Source: Treponema sp. (lineage in GTDB: Bacteria; Spirochaetota; Spirochaetia; Treponematales; Breznakiellaceae). Taken from it: 53,125 nucleotides of DNA. The position numbers were made by a program, and so were the translations under genes. The notes under the pieces are model-generated. The model worked only from the letters and a program-made list of their open reading frames with translations, ran no database searches and had not been told where the DNA came from. Location: NCBI GenBank assembly GCA_031256445.1, contig JAIRQN010000039.1:1-53125 (forward strand), read 5' to 3'. This document shows, one piece after another, positions 16,822 to 26,143 of this stretch; the first letter of the stretch is position 1, and the number at the start of each line of letters is the position of its first letter.

Positions 16822-19102
16822 CTGCGCTCCCTAAAAGTTCCTTAACAGTCTCCAGTAAATTGTGATTGTTAAAGGAATTCTTGATAATAAAACGGGAAGC
16901 GCCCAGCATAGCCGCGCGTTTTTGATCTTCCTCGTTTTCCCTTGATGATATAACAATAACCGGTATATGCGAAAGTTCATCATTTTTTCTTATGTTTTCT
17001 ATTAGCATGAAACCGTCCATAACGGGCATATTCAGGTCTGTGCAGATTAAATCGTAATGTTTTGACTTTGCGGCTTTTAAAGCCTGCAATCCGTCACATG
17101 AGGTGTCAACAAGGTAGCCTTCTGATGTTAATATGTCGCTTTCAACTTCGCGCGTAGGACGCGAATCGTCAACAACCAGGATTGATTTGCGTGATTTTTC
17201 ATATTCCAGATTGCGTTTTTTTATATCAATGCTTTTTATGTGTTTTGCCATTTTTATAATAGTCGGAATGTGAAGGACGCTTACCATCTCGTAATCCTCG
17301 TTAAGCACAATGCCGGAAAATACATTCTTTTTTTCCAGAAAAGAAGGCATTTTCTTCAGGATTACAGATCTCATGCTGGAGATATTATCAACGGCAAAAG
17401 CCGCAATATCGTCGTAGGAACGGATTATAACGGCGAAAATAATATCTGAAGCGGATAGTGTTTCTTCTTTTATTTCCAGAACCTGGCTGAGGTAGTAGAG
17501 TTTAATTAACCTGTTGCCGTATTTAATTTCAGGCATGTCTACGACGGTAACAATTTCGTCCCTGTTTATCAGCAGAATGGTTTCTACAAATGTTGACGGA
17601 ATAATGAATTTCATTGAAGCGCAGACAATAGGGAAACCCATAAGAGCCGCGATTGACAGGGGAACCATGATTGTAAACGTTGTCCCTTCTCCATAAACGC
17701 TTTCGACAACGATGCTGCCTTTTAACGCTTCAACAGTGCCGCGCACTACATCCAGGCCGACGCCCCTTCCGGATACATTGCTGACACTGCCTGATGTGGA
17801 AAAGCCGCTTTGAAAAATAAAATTGGTAAGATCTTCTCTTGTTAAAGACGTAGCTGCGGCTTCTGACACAAAGCCTTCGCGCACCGCCTTTTGCCTTATC
17901 TTTTCAAAATTAATCCCCTGGCCGTCATCAGAAATGACTATTTTCATGCTGCCGCTTTCTCGCGAACAGATAATTGAAAGTTTTCCGGTTTCGTTTTTTC
18001 CCGATGCGGCGCGCTGTGAAGGCGTTTCCAGGCCGTGATCAAGGGCGTTGCGGACCATATGCATGAATACTTCGGAAAGAATTTCTATTATATTTTTATC
18101 AATTTCGTTTTCCTGTCCTTCTATGGACAGATGTACCTTTTTTCCAAGTTCGTTCGAAAGCTGATACACATAACGCGGATATGTTTTAAAAATGACAGAA
18201 AGGGGCAGTGTGCGCAATGATATTACGCTGTCATAAGCTGTTCTTATGCTATTGCCGGCGTCTGCGGAGAAATTTTTGAGCGTTGAATTAATCCGGCCGA
18301 TTAAACGCTCGACTTTCCGGAAATTCGCAGCCAGCGCCGCGGGATCGCTTATTTTTCCTTCTTTAAGCAAATTATAAAAATTTTTGCCGAGATTATTCAG
18401 CGAGGCGCTTTCATTGGAAATTGCCCTGGCGGTAATTTCAAGGGACTGAAGGGAGGCGATATTCCTGATTATTGCGTCTATTTTTTCAAGAGGCAGGCGT
18501 ATTGTGTCGTATTTGGCGTCTTTTTTTGAATCCCTGCGGCTCTTTTCAATTTGGCCTGAGTCGTCCGCTGAAACGTTCCGCCGGCCGCTGTTATCATCAT
18601 TTGCCGCATTTTCCCCAGTCATTTGATCCACGCTGTTTTCATTTAACGTTTTATCCGCCATTGCCGGCGGTTTGTCCGGGATGAGAGGATCATCAGTTTT
18701 GGGAAGAATAAAATCATCATTTGAAGCCAATAATGCCAGATTTTTTACATATTCGCCTTCTTCAATGCTGTCTTCATTAGTCTGCTGAATTACCGCAAGA
18801 CCTGATTTTAATAAATCCAGGGATGCAAGAATCAATTTAACCGCGTTATCGGAAATGCCAATGCGCTGTTCCCTGACGGCGACAAAAACGCTTTCCATGC
18901 AGTGGCATAATGCTTCGATATGTATAAATTCCAGCATGCGCGATGTGCCCTTAAGCGTATGCAAAGAACGCAGAAGCGTTGATAAATCATCTTCAACAGA
19001 AATGCCGTCTTTAATGTCAAAGATCAGGCTTTCGATTAGTGTGATATTTTCCAGTCCTTCATCAACATATTTACTGATGTATTTATTTTTATCTATAGCC
19101 AT
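16814..19102 (-). CDS. cheA: CheA-type histidine kinase with C-terminal receiver domain
   Basis: Central kinase of the chemosensory array, 762 residues. Hpt domain: His48 in SLHTLKGTSRM. No recognisable P2 response-regulator docking domain follows; residues 130-215 are low-complexity and charged. The dimerisation helices are at about 215-320. The ATPase domain has the N box HMVRNALDHGLETP, the G1 box DDGQGI and the G2 box SGRGVGLDVV. A CheW-like P5 region follows at about 490-625, then a receiver domain at 640-762 with phosphoacceptor Asp689 (TDLNMP). The ATG at 19102 is preferred to a TTG 36 nt upstream that lies inside the previous gene. It overlaps the cyclase gene. A fused receiver may act as phosphate sink or relay. 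Confidence 0.93.
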   Translation of the reverse strand: MAIDKNKYISKYVDEGLENITLIESLIFDIKDGISVEDDLSTLLRSLHTLKGTSRMLEFIHIEALCHCMESVFVAVREQRIGISDNAVKLILASLDLLKSGLAVIQQTNEDSIEEGEYVKNLALLASNDDFILPKTDDPLIPDKPPAMADKTLNENSVDQMTGENAANDDNSGRRNVSADDSGQIEKSRRDSKKDAKYDTIRLPLEKIDAIIRNIASLQSLEITARAISNESASLNNLGKNFYNLLKEGKISDPAALAANFRKVERLIGRINSTLKNFSADAGNSIRTAYDSVISLRTLPLSVIFKTYPRYVYQLSNELGKKVHLSIEGQENEIDKNIIEILSEVFMHMVRNALDHGLETPSQRAASGKNETGKLSIICSRESGSMKIVISDDGQGINFEKIRQKAVREGFVSEAAATSLTREDLTNFIFQSGFSTSGSVSNVSGRGVGLDVVRGTVEALKGSIVVESVYGEGTTFTIMVPLSIAALMGFPIVCASMKFIIPSTFVETILLINRDEIVTVVDMPEIKYGNRLIKLYYLSQVLEIKEETLSASDIIFAVIIRSYDDIAAFAVDNISSMRSVILKKMPSFLEKKNVFSGIVLNEDYEMVSVLHIPTIIKMAKHIKSIDIKKRNLEYEKSRKSILVVDDSRPTREVESDILTSEGYLVDTSCDGLQALKAAKSKHYDLICTDLNMPVMDGFMLIENIRKNDELSHIPVIVISSRENEEDQKRAAMLGASRFIIKNSFNNHNLLETVKELLGSAGE

Positions 19103-19115
19103 AGCTTTTCTCTGG

Positions 19116-20642
19116 TTATACACTCTCCCTGTTTTCAATATTTTCCGTCAACAGAGCGTCCAGTTTCTGAATTAACTGCGTAAGCTCTTCAGCCGATGAT
19201 GTGGCGACTCTTGTCGAGTTAATAAAATTGGAAAGCCCGCTTGAAATGTCCGTTATGGCGATATTGATCTGTTCTGTTGATTTTTGCTGTTTTTCCGTGG
19301 ATACTGTTATTGTCTGCGCCTGATTTGACGTTATTTCCGCGCCGCTGCGGATTTGCCGGAATGTGTCTTCCAGCTCTTTTATAAGGTTATTGCCCTCTGT
19401 AATTTTATCAGCTCCTTCCTCGCTGGAAATAATTAAAGTGGAGGATGAACTTTGAATTTCTTCCGCCTGATCGTGTATTTGCCTGGTAAGTGAAGCGATA
19501 TCATCCGCAAGGCGGTTTACTTCGCTTGCGACAACCGAGAATCGTTTTCCCTTTTCGCCGGCGCTTGCCGCTTCAAGGGCGGCGTTAAACGCTATTACCT
19601 TTGTTTGATCCGTTATGGCGTTAATTGACTTTATTATATTGCGTATTTTAAAAATCTTGTTTCCAAGAGCGATAATCCCCGACATTACGCTGTCATTTTT
19701 CTTTTTAATGTCATCTATTTGATCTACATTCCGCTGCAGAATGGAAAATCCATTAATGACGTCATTCTCCATTTTTTGCGCGATAGTCGCGACACTGGAT
19801 GTTTTTTCGGCAATTTCAACGGCAATTTGCGCGTTATCCCTTATGGTTGCTTCAATTTCCTGAACGCTTGCGGCCTGATTATTCGCGGTTAAAAAAATAT
19901 TTTTGGAAGACAGGAATATATCGTCTGTTGATTTTTTAATCGTAAGCGCCATATTGCGGGTTTGTTCCATGGTTTTTACAGCTGTCCTGGAGGACGCCGA
20001 CTGGGATTCAATCATATTGTAAAAAAGAAGGAAATTCAGCTTGCTTGTAAGTCCTGTAACCCAGCCTGTTATGATCATTCCGAAAAATTTAAAAAGTTCA
20101 TTGTATAACGGGAATCTTATGTCTATTGTTTTGTTGTCAAGAACGAAATAATACGCCAGATCAAGAGAATTTCTGTTAATGATAACGACAAGCAAAAAAC
20201 AGACGGCTCCGTAAATTCCGGAAAAATACGCGCATGGAGTGCTTAACCTGAATGCGCCGGCAAGAATTAGAATGCTGAAAAACAGCGCGCGGGAAGAAAG
20301 GAACGGGAGGGGAGGGGATATTTCAGGATATGTGCAGCTGACCCAGATGCTCGCGCCCAGAATTGTCATGTCAAAAAAGACGCAGATATATTTAAAAAAG
20401 TCGTGGAATGTTTCTTTCTTTCTGATATAAAAAAACAGGAAAACCGAATACAGCAAAAAGATGCCGGTAACAAAATGAGAACGCCACGGAATAATGCCGG
20501 AACCCTCCGTGCTTTTGATTATGGCGATTCCCGTTGTGCTCACGGTATAAATAATCGCAAGCACAAGGCGTATTATCGATATCCGCTTCTCTCCCTTATG
20601 TTCATGCTGTTTTATTTTTTCTTTTATATCATCGTTTATCAT
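19116..20642 (-). CDS. Chemoreceptor with six-helix membrane sensor domain (MCP 2)
   Basis: A 508-residue chemoreceptor built like the receptor at 13411-14910: an N-terminal membrane domain with about six helices (residues 25-210; shared phrases LFKYFCVIMDMTI versus FFKYICVFFDMTI, and a following ASIWV.CTYPE), then coiled coil and the tip ITDQTKVIAFNAALEAASAG with SEVNRLADDIASLTRQI. The pair flanks cheA and the cyclase, which suggests a duplication within the operon. The 2-nt gap from the next upstream receptor and the 13-nt gap to cheA indicate one transcript. A ligand cannot be named. Confidence 0.9.
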   Translation of the reverse strand: MINDDIKEKIKQHEHKGEKRISIIRLVLAIIYTVSTTGIAIIKSTEGSGIIPWRSHFVTGIFLLYSVFLFFYIRKKETFHDFFKYICVFFDMTILGASIWVSCTYPEISPPLPFLSSRALFFSILILAGAFRLSTPCAYFSGIYGAVCFLLVVIINRNSLDLAYYFVLDNKTIDIRFPLYNELFKFFGMIITGWVTGLTSKLNFLLFYNMIESQSASSRTAVKTMEQTRNMALTIKKSTDDIFLSSKNIFLTANNQAASVQEIEATIRDNAQIAVEIAEKTSSVATIAQKMENDVINGFSILQRNVDQIDDIKKKNDSVMSGIIALGNKIFKIRNIIKSINAITDQTKVIAFNAALEAASAGEKGKRFSVVASEVNRLADDIASLTRQIHDQAEEIQSSSSTLIISSEEGADKITEGNNLIKELEDTFRQIRSGAEITSNQAQTITVSTEKQQKSTEQINIAITDISSGLSNFINSTRVATSSAEELTQLIQKLDALLTENIENRESV

Positions 20643-20644
20643 GC

Positions 20645-22639
20645 TTACACTCCTGTATCCTGTATTTTGTATTTTGAAAGAATTCCCTTAAGCTCTCCTG
20701 ACATTTTGTCAAGTCTTTCCGCCGTTTGTGATGTTGTCTTTATCGCCGTAACAAACTGGTTTATTCCCGCGGATATTTCCTTTAATGCGGTAAAGACCTG
20801 CACGGAGGCCATTTCCTGCTGTTTGCTCAAGTTTGTTATCTGCTGGGTGCTTATTGCGACATTCTGGGACGCTTCCACAATATTTTCAAATACTTCCTTT
20901 TGCTCAACCATTTTGTGGTATCCCTCGTCAATTACCATGGAACCGTAATCCGCTTCGGTTATTAATTTGCCAGAAGCGTCCTGCAGGTTGGTTATTTTTT
21001 CCTTTATTTCATCCACAGACTCCACAACGTTGTCCGCAAACCGCCTTATTTCACCGGCGACCACGGAAAAGCGAAGACCCGCTTCCCCGGAAGAAGATGC
21101 TTCCAGCGCGGCGTTAAAAGCGATTAATTTTGTGTTATCTGCAATTGAATCTATCATCTGTATTGACTCGTCAATGCGGGAAAGTATATCGGCAAGGTTT
21201 TTGATTATATCGGTTATTTTGGTGTTTTGATTCCGTATATTCTGCATCATCTGTTCGTTAAAATCGCGCAGTTCGGCGCCTCTGCGGCTGAGTTCCTGTG
21301 TCCGGATAGCCAGCTGGGATACTACAACGGTTTTTTCCGCGGCCTGGGAGGAAAGATTTTTGTTGTTTTCCAGAGTGCTTACAATTTCTGACACGCTGGT
21401 TGACTGTTCATTGGCTGTGGCGGATATTTCCTTTGACGATGAAGAAAGCTCATACATGGAATTTGAAACCATGGAAACATTCTGGTTGAAAGAGGCGAAA
21501 GCGAGCCGGAGTTTCTGCAGGAAAATATTCAAAGCCGATATAAAATTTCCAAGTTCATCGCTTGAAAGGACCTGCGCGTTTGCCGTAAGATCATTTTCAT
21601 CAAGAGATTTAAACACAGCTTCCATTTCGGTTGTGGATTTTCGAATGCCGTGGATGGTAAAAAATACAATTAAAAAAGAAGCCAGAGCCGAAATACCGGC
21701 CGCAAGAATGTATAAAGTAAAAAGCAGATACCGCGATCTTATTCTTTCGGATATTATTTTTTCGAGCCGGTCAAGCGATGCCCTCTGAAGCCTGAAAGCG
21801 GAATTATTCGCGTTAATGGCGGATTCTACAAGAACAGGAATTCTCTGCGGATCTGTTATCTGATCATTCAGAAAATTTTCAACAGAATTTGAAAAATTGC
21901 CGATATTGTTATGACATATTTCCAGCTGTAATTCCAGCTCTCCCATTGATCCGCCGCTGTTTATTCCAAGATTCTTCGACGCGTTAAAACGTTCCTGTAT
22001 TCTGGCGTTATCTGAATAAATTAAAAGGTCAAGTTCGCGCGCAAGCTCGCTTTTCCTTAACAGCGTAAATGAACCGTGTATAACGGTACGGAGCAAATTG
22101 CCAATAGAAATCATTCTTACCTGCGCCTGGGGCACTTCATGAATGGCGGCGGAAACAAGATAAGAGCTTTCCAGTTCGCTGTCAAGGGCAAGTCCTGAAG
22201 TTTCGCTGATATAAATAATCAGCTTGTTTAAATCAACAATTAACTGTTTATATGCCCATAAAATCAGTACCGGCATTTTGCCGTTTGATACATGTTCCCA
22301 GTTTTCCATAAGGGAATTTAATGAAACAACCGTCGTATCTTTGCTGTAATTTTTCTGATACAGATCAATAAAATGCGAGAGGGTTGTCTGCGCGTATTGC
22401 TTTGTCAGATCAGAATCGCCTGATGCGTTATCATTGGAAAGGTATATATATTGAGGAATAACCTGCATAAGCGAAATAACGGGACGAAGGACCGCAATTC
22501 CTTTCAGTTCATTTTCATACCTGCGTATTTCCGTAAAAGACGAATTTATAATTGTTATAAGCATAATTATGATGGGGATCATAAAAACGGCGGCGCTGAT
22601 AGTCAATTTTTCTGTTATCTTTAAATTTTTACCAAACAT
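20645..22639 (-). CDS. Methyl-accepting chemotaxis protein with periplasmic sensor (MCP 3)
   Basis: A 664-residue transmembrane receptor. The first membrane helix is at about residues 12-30. A largely helical, probably periplasmic region of about 270 residues follows (it includes VIPQYIYLSNDNASGDSDL). The second helix is at about 305-328, then a HAMP-like segment, and the signalling domain with NTKLIAFNAALEASSSGEAG and SVVAGEIRRFADNVVESVDEI. The sensor domain is not one I can name; long helices suggest a helical-bimodular type. AAGGATGG precedes the ATG. It differs from the two six-helix receptors of the same cluster, so the array can combine external and membrane signals. Confidence 0.9.
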   Translation of the reverse strand: MFGKNLKITEKLTISAAVFMIPIIIMLITIINSSFTEIRRYENELKGIAVLRPVISLMQVIPQYIYLSNDNASGDSDLTKQYAQTTLSHFIDLYQKNYSKDTTVVSLNSLMENWEHVSNGKMPVLILWAYKQLIVDLNKLIIYISETSGLALDSELESSYLVSAAIHEVPQAQVRMISIGNLLRTVIHGSFTLLRKSELARELDLLIYSDNARIQERFNASKNLGINSGGSMGELELQLEICHNNIGNFSNSVENFLNDQITDPQRIPVLVESAINANNSAFRLQRASLDRLEKIISERIRSRYLLFTLYILAAGISALASFLIVFFTIHGIRKSTTEMEAVFKSLDENDLTANAQVLSSDELGNFISALNIFLQKLRLAFASFNQNVSMVSNSMYELSSSSKEISATANEQSTSVSEIVSTLENNKNLSSQAAEKTVVVSQLAIRTQELSRRGAELRDFNEQMMQNIRNQNTKITDIIKNLADILSRIDESIQMIDSIADNTKLIAFNAALEASSSGEAGLRFSVVAGEIRRFADNVVESVDEIKEKITNLQDASGKLITEADYGSMVIDEGYHKMVEQKEVFENIVEASQNVAISTQQITNLSKQQEMASVQVFTALKEISAGINQFVTAIKTTSQTAERLDKMSGELKGILSKYKIQDTGV

Positions 22640-22649
22640 GTGTCCATCC

Positions 22650-24146
22650 TTATGTCAGTTTTTTCTCAAGTATACGGATAAAATAATCGGGAGAAAACCC
22701 GCCCATAAAACATTCATATTTAAACTCTTTACTGTTACCTGCTTTTTGCGATAAATTTATGCTGTCAATTGCTTTTTTTATTTTATATTCATAGCTTGTT
22801 CTGTTTTCCTGCGAAGCCAAAGCGGTCATTCTGTAAAAGGCAGGCCAAAAAAACCTGTTTTTAACCGCCGCTTCATTGAAGTACTTCTGAGCTTCTTCCG
22901 TATTATCACGCAGAAAATAATACTCTCCGCGCAGAAATTTTGCGAATACGCAGGAATTTGTTTTTTCAAAACATGAAAGAAGCGCATCTGCGCGCGTTAA
23001 ATCCTGATGCGAAAGATAATAAAAAACGGAAGCCGCAAGTTCACTGCCGGATACCGTATTGGCGGCGGCGCAGTCTTTTTCGTTTCCCAAAAAAAATTCA
23101 TAAACCTTTTCTGCGTTTGGTTTTCCCTCATCGGTCTCCATAATGGCGGTAATTTCCGCGCAGTTTACAGACAATTCCGGAGTAACTGAAGAAGGCGCGT
23201 CATTTATTTGTTTTTCCGGCCTTGTTTTCGGTTTTTTAACGTTTATTGCAGATGATTTGCTTTCCTGCTGCGTCTTGTACGCGTTTATTGCGCCGAATGA
23301 GGTATCCGCCGCGAAAGAAGTTTTTTGAAAATAAAAAACATTTGAAGAATATTTTTCAGCAAGCAGGGGATGTTTAATTGACGATGTTTCAGAAGTACCC
23401 AAAAATAAAAGCCCGCCGTTTACAAGGGATTCTGAAAGTATGTTTATTACCGTAAATCTGTTTCTGGGCGTAAAATAAATAAGGGAGTTCCTGAAAAAAA
23501 TTATATCATACTGTTTGTCAAGTCCGCGGATGATATTGTGCGGGAAAAAATTGACTTTGCTACGTATATTCTGCGTAACGGCATATTCATCGTTTTCCTG
23601 TTTAAGGTATATATCAAGAATGTATTTCCAGCCGCTGCCGTCATTGCGCAGTGAATTTGCCGTATAACGCGCGTTTTTTGCCGTTTCAATCGCTTCCGAG
23701 TTTACATCAAACGCGTCTATTGAAAAATCAAAAGGCTGTCTGTTCCTGCTGTAATAATCAAACAGCATCGCGAGGCTGTACGCTTCGCAGCCGACAGAAG
23801 TAGCGGCCGAGCAGATACGCAGCGGGCGGTTGATTTTTATCAGTTGGGGAAGCATATTTGAAAGAAGTTCAAAGTGCGCGCTTTCCCTGAAAAAATATGT
23901 TTCATTTACAGTTATATATTTTGTGATATTGTGAATCTGTTCCCGCGAAGTAAGCAGGTACTCATAAGCCGCGGGGCTTTCCACAAAAGAAGAGCCGCAG
24001 TAGTTCTCGATATATTCATTCAGCTGAATTAAAGAGTCGCATGTCGCCCTTATTCCCAATATCTGCTCAAGACGGTAATGAAGGAATAAAAGCGCGGGAT
24101 GTGAAAGAACCTGCGCGGAAAGTTCCGTTTCATTGTTATTGTTCAT
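22650..24146 (-). CDS. cheR: CheR methyltransferase with C-terminal TPR-like region
   Basis: Uses S-adenosylmethionine to methylate glutamates on chemoreceptors. The N-terminal domain includes YITVNETYFFRESAHFELL, the CheR signature. The SAM pocket is near ICSAATSVGCEAYSLAML, then FDVNSEAIETAKNARY and IIFFRNSLIYFTPRNR, with FLGTSETS closing the domain near residue 255. About 240 residues follow: a low-complexity linker, then TPR-like helices (RADALLSCFEKTNSCVFAKF, and EEAQKYFNEAAVK). CheR proteins with C-terminal TPRs are known for myxobacterial Frz-type systems. The start codon overlaps cheB by 11 nt. Confidence 0.94.
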   Translation of the reverse strand: MNNNNETELSAQVLSHPALLFLHYRLEQILGIRATCDSLIQLNEYIENYCGSSFVESPAAYEYLLTSREQIHNITKYITVNETYFFRESAHFELLSNMLPQLIKINRPLRICSAATSVGCEAYSLAMLFDYYSRNRQPFDFSIDAFDVNSEAIETAKNARYTANSLRNDGSGWKYILDIYLKQENDEYAVTQNIRSKVNFFPHNIIRGLDKQYDIIFFRNSLIYFTPRNRFTVINILSESLVNGGLLFLGTSETSSIKHPLLAEKYSSNVFYFQKTSFAADTSFGAINAYKTQQESKSSAINVKKPKTRPEKQINDAPSSVTPELSVNCAEITAIMETDEGKPNAEKVYEFFLGNEKDCAAANTVSGSELAASVFYYLSHQDLTRADALLSCFEKTNSCVFAKFLRGEYYFLRDNTEEAQKYFNEAAVKNRFFWPAFYRMTALASQENRTSYEYKIKKAIDSINLSQKAGNSKEFKYECFMGGFSPDYFIRILEKKLT

Positions 24147-25173
24147 TTTCCCGCGTTTCCCTGATTAAAGCCAGCAATTTCTGCGAGATTTCGTTTAACG
24201 GAAGAACTATATCTACGCACCCTGTTTCAGCCGCGGCTCTCGGCATTCCGTATATCATGGACGAGGCTTCATCCTGGGCGATTGTTATCCCGCCCGATTT
24301 CCTTATGGAGCGGATTCCGTCTGCGCCGTCTGCGCCCATTCCCGTAAGAACAACTCCAATAAGGGATTGACCGTATAATGCCGCGGCGCTTTTAAACAAA
24401 AGATCCGCCGCCGGTTTTTGATTGTGAACCGGTTCGCTGTCCGTGAACGCGATGCCGCGTTCATTAATCACCAGATGTTTGTCGGTAGGAGCCACATAAA
24501 TATTCCCTTTTACCGGGATTGTTCCCGCTTCGGCAAGATGCACATCAAGAGAGGTGTACCCGTTGATCCATTGCGTAAATCCGCGGTCAAAACCGGATGT
24601 GTTATGCTGCACAAGCAGAATCGGCACTTCCATATCTTCGGGAAGAGTGGCGAATAGCTGACACAGGGCTATTGGCCCTCCCGTGGAAGCCGCTATGACT
24701 ATGCATTTTATCTGCCTTGATTTTACATGCGCCGGGTAATCAGCCGCGAAGCGCGCCTGTGTTGCGCTGGAAACAACAGCAGTTCTTTTCCTGCCAGTGA
24801 TCTGCTTGAGGGTATTTAAAACCTCTTTACGGCGGCTGTCTGTTATCTGTGAGGTGAAAATATCCTTTGCGAAAAATTCCATAGCGCCCAGTACTGTGGC
24901 ATCGTATGCTGTTTTTGCGGTATCATGCGTGCTTATAACAACAACAGGCGAATTAAACCGGTTTTTAATCTGGACAATCGCGTCAAGTCCGTTCATGACA
25001 GGCATATCAATATCCATTGTGATTAGATCAGGGTTAAGTTCCCTGGTTTTGTTAATGCCTTCAAGTCCGTTTTCCGCTTCGCCTATTATCTCAAAAGAGG
25101 CGTCGCTTTCCAGGAAATCCCTTATTATTGAGCGGACAAGAGAACTGTCATCAACAATTAATGTTCTAATCAT
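24136..25173 (-). CDS. cheB: CheB chemoreceptor methylesterase and deamidase
   Basis: Removes methyl groups from receptors to adapt signalling; activity rises when the receiver domain is phosphorylated. The receiver domain (1-125) has Asp54 in TMDIDMP. The esterase domain has catalytic Ser163 (IAASTGGP), His190 (LVQHNTSGF) and Asp282 (LTGMGADGADG). It has 345 residues, close to the family norm. An AAAGAG-like site precedes the ATG. With cheR directly downstream, the cluster has a full adaptation pair. Confidence 0.96.
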   Translation of the reverse strand: MIRTLIVDDSSLVRSIIRDFLESDASFEIIGEAENGLEGINKTRELNPDLITMDIDMPVMNGLDAIVQIKNRFNSPVVVISTHDTAKTAYDATVLGAMEFFAKDIFTSQITDSRRKEVLNTLKQITGRKRTAVVSSATQARFAADYPAHVKSRQIKCIVIAASTGGPIALCQLFATLPEDMEVPILLVQHNTSGFDRGFTQWINGYTSLDVHLAEAGTIPVKGNIYVAPTDKHLVINERGIAFTDSEPVHNQKPAADLLFKSAAALYGQSLIGVVLTGMGADGADGIRSIRKSGGITIAQDEASSMIYGMPRAAAETGCVDIVLPLNEISQKLLALIRETRENEQ

Positions 25174-25191
25174 GCTCTTTCCTTTTGGTTT

Positions 25192-25638
25192 TTATGCAAA
25201 ATATTCCGGATTTAATAACAATAAGGGAACATCTCCGCAGTCATCTGAATCATTGAGCGACATACTTCGCTGCCGGATGCGTTTATCCGTTAATCCTGAA
25301 ATAAAAAGAATACCGCTGAATAGCGCGTAAAAGCGCATAACATTAAGCGTTTTTGGAACCGGATATATCATGATATCCGGAATTTCAGTTTCATATTCAA
25401 TTTCGGTGGTTAAAAGGACGGTTCTGCTTTCCGCTGTATTCTTGCCAGTTTCTTTCAGGATTACGCAGTGGCTGGCAGCGCCGGCAGGAAGATTAAAAAG
25501 CTGCGGAAGCGAAATGTATTTTGATGATTCAGGATTATCATTATAACTGGACGATTTTTCGTTAAGGGAAAGAGACGCTACGGAATGCATGGGAATCGCG
25601 ACAGAAAAACCGCCGAATGAACAGATAAAGACGCGCAT
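25192..25638 (-). CDS. Divergent CheW-like coupling protein
   Basis: A 148-residue soluble protein between cheW and cheB. It opens like a CheW fold (MRVFICSFGGFSVAIPMHSVASL), then KYISLPQLFNLP and a second strand set (TVLLTTEIEYETEIPDIMIYPVP). It lacks a strong match to the CheW receptor-binding loop. It ends in a non-CheW tail (LNDSDDCGDVPLLLLNPEYFA). The 3-nt gap after cheW shows shared transcription. I read it as a degenerate or specialised CheW; this rests on fold pattern and position, so it could instead be an unrelated small protein. GAGGCGG is upstream of the ATG. Confidence 0.5.
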   Translation of the reverse strand: MRVFICSFGGFSVAIPMHSVASLSLNEKSSSYNDNPESSKYISLPQLFNLPAGAASHCVILKETGKNTAESRTVLLTTEIEYETEIPDIMIYPVPKTLNVMRFYALFSGILFISGLTDKRIRQRSMSLNDSDDCGDVPLLLLNPEYFA

Positions 25639-25641
25639 AAA

Positions 25642-26112
25642 TTAAACCGCCTCATCTCTGACGAGGGATAAAATTTTTTGCATATCCAAAACAAAAACAT
25701 CAGCGTCTTCCCAGTTAAAGAAAGCCGATATTGATTCGCAAGAGTCTTTTTTATCGCTTTCCACGGCGAAAAGATTATCTTCGGATATATCGGCGAATCC
25801 TTTAACATCGTCAATAATGAGCGATATTCTGTCAATTTCGTCTTTAAGCACCAGCACTTTATTGCGCTGACTTTGAACATTGAACAACAGAAGGCCGATG
25901 TCAAAAAGAGCGTAAGGAACAGAGTACCTGTTTATTACGCCCGGCACATACGGGGGCATAAGCGGCAATGGATATACTGTATCAAAAAGGGCGATTTCCC
26001 CTATGTATTTAGAAGGGAAACTGAACAGCCTGCCAATAATGGAAAAAATCAGATATTTTTCTGTATTTGCGTTTTCTTCTGTATCCGCAGTTTTTTCTGC
26101 GATATCTGACAT
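25642..26112 (-). CDS. cheW: CheW adaptor protein
   Basis: Couples chemoreceptors to CheA. After a short acidic N-terminal tail the CheW fold begins at EKYLIFSIIGRLFSFPSKYIGEI, followed by PYVPGVINRYSVPYALFDIG and KVLVLKDEIDRISLIIDDVKG, the usual CheW landmarks. It has 156 residues when started at the ATG at 26112, which follows CGGAGG at 5-nt spacing; a longer start 24 nt upstream lacks such a site. It is the first gene of the chemosensory run and lies 31 nt after dinG. Confidence 0.88.
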   Translation of the reverse strand: MSDIAEKTADTEENANTEKYLIFSIIGRLFSFPSKYIGEIALFDTVYPLPLMPPYVPGVINRYSVPYALFDIGLLLFNVQSQRNKVLVLKDEIDRISLIIDDVKGFADISEDNLFAVESDKKDSCESISAFFNWEDADVFVLDMQKILSLVRDEAV

Positions 26113-26143
26113 ATAGCCTCCGGAGTACGGCGTCATTATAGCA

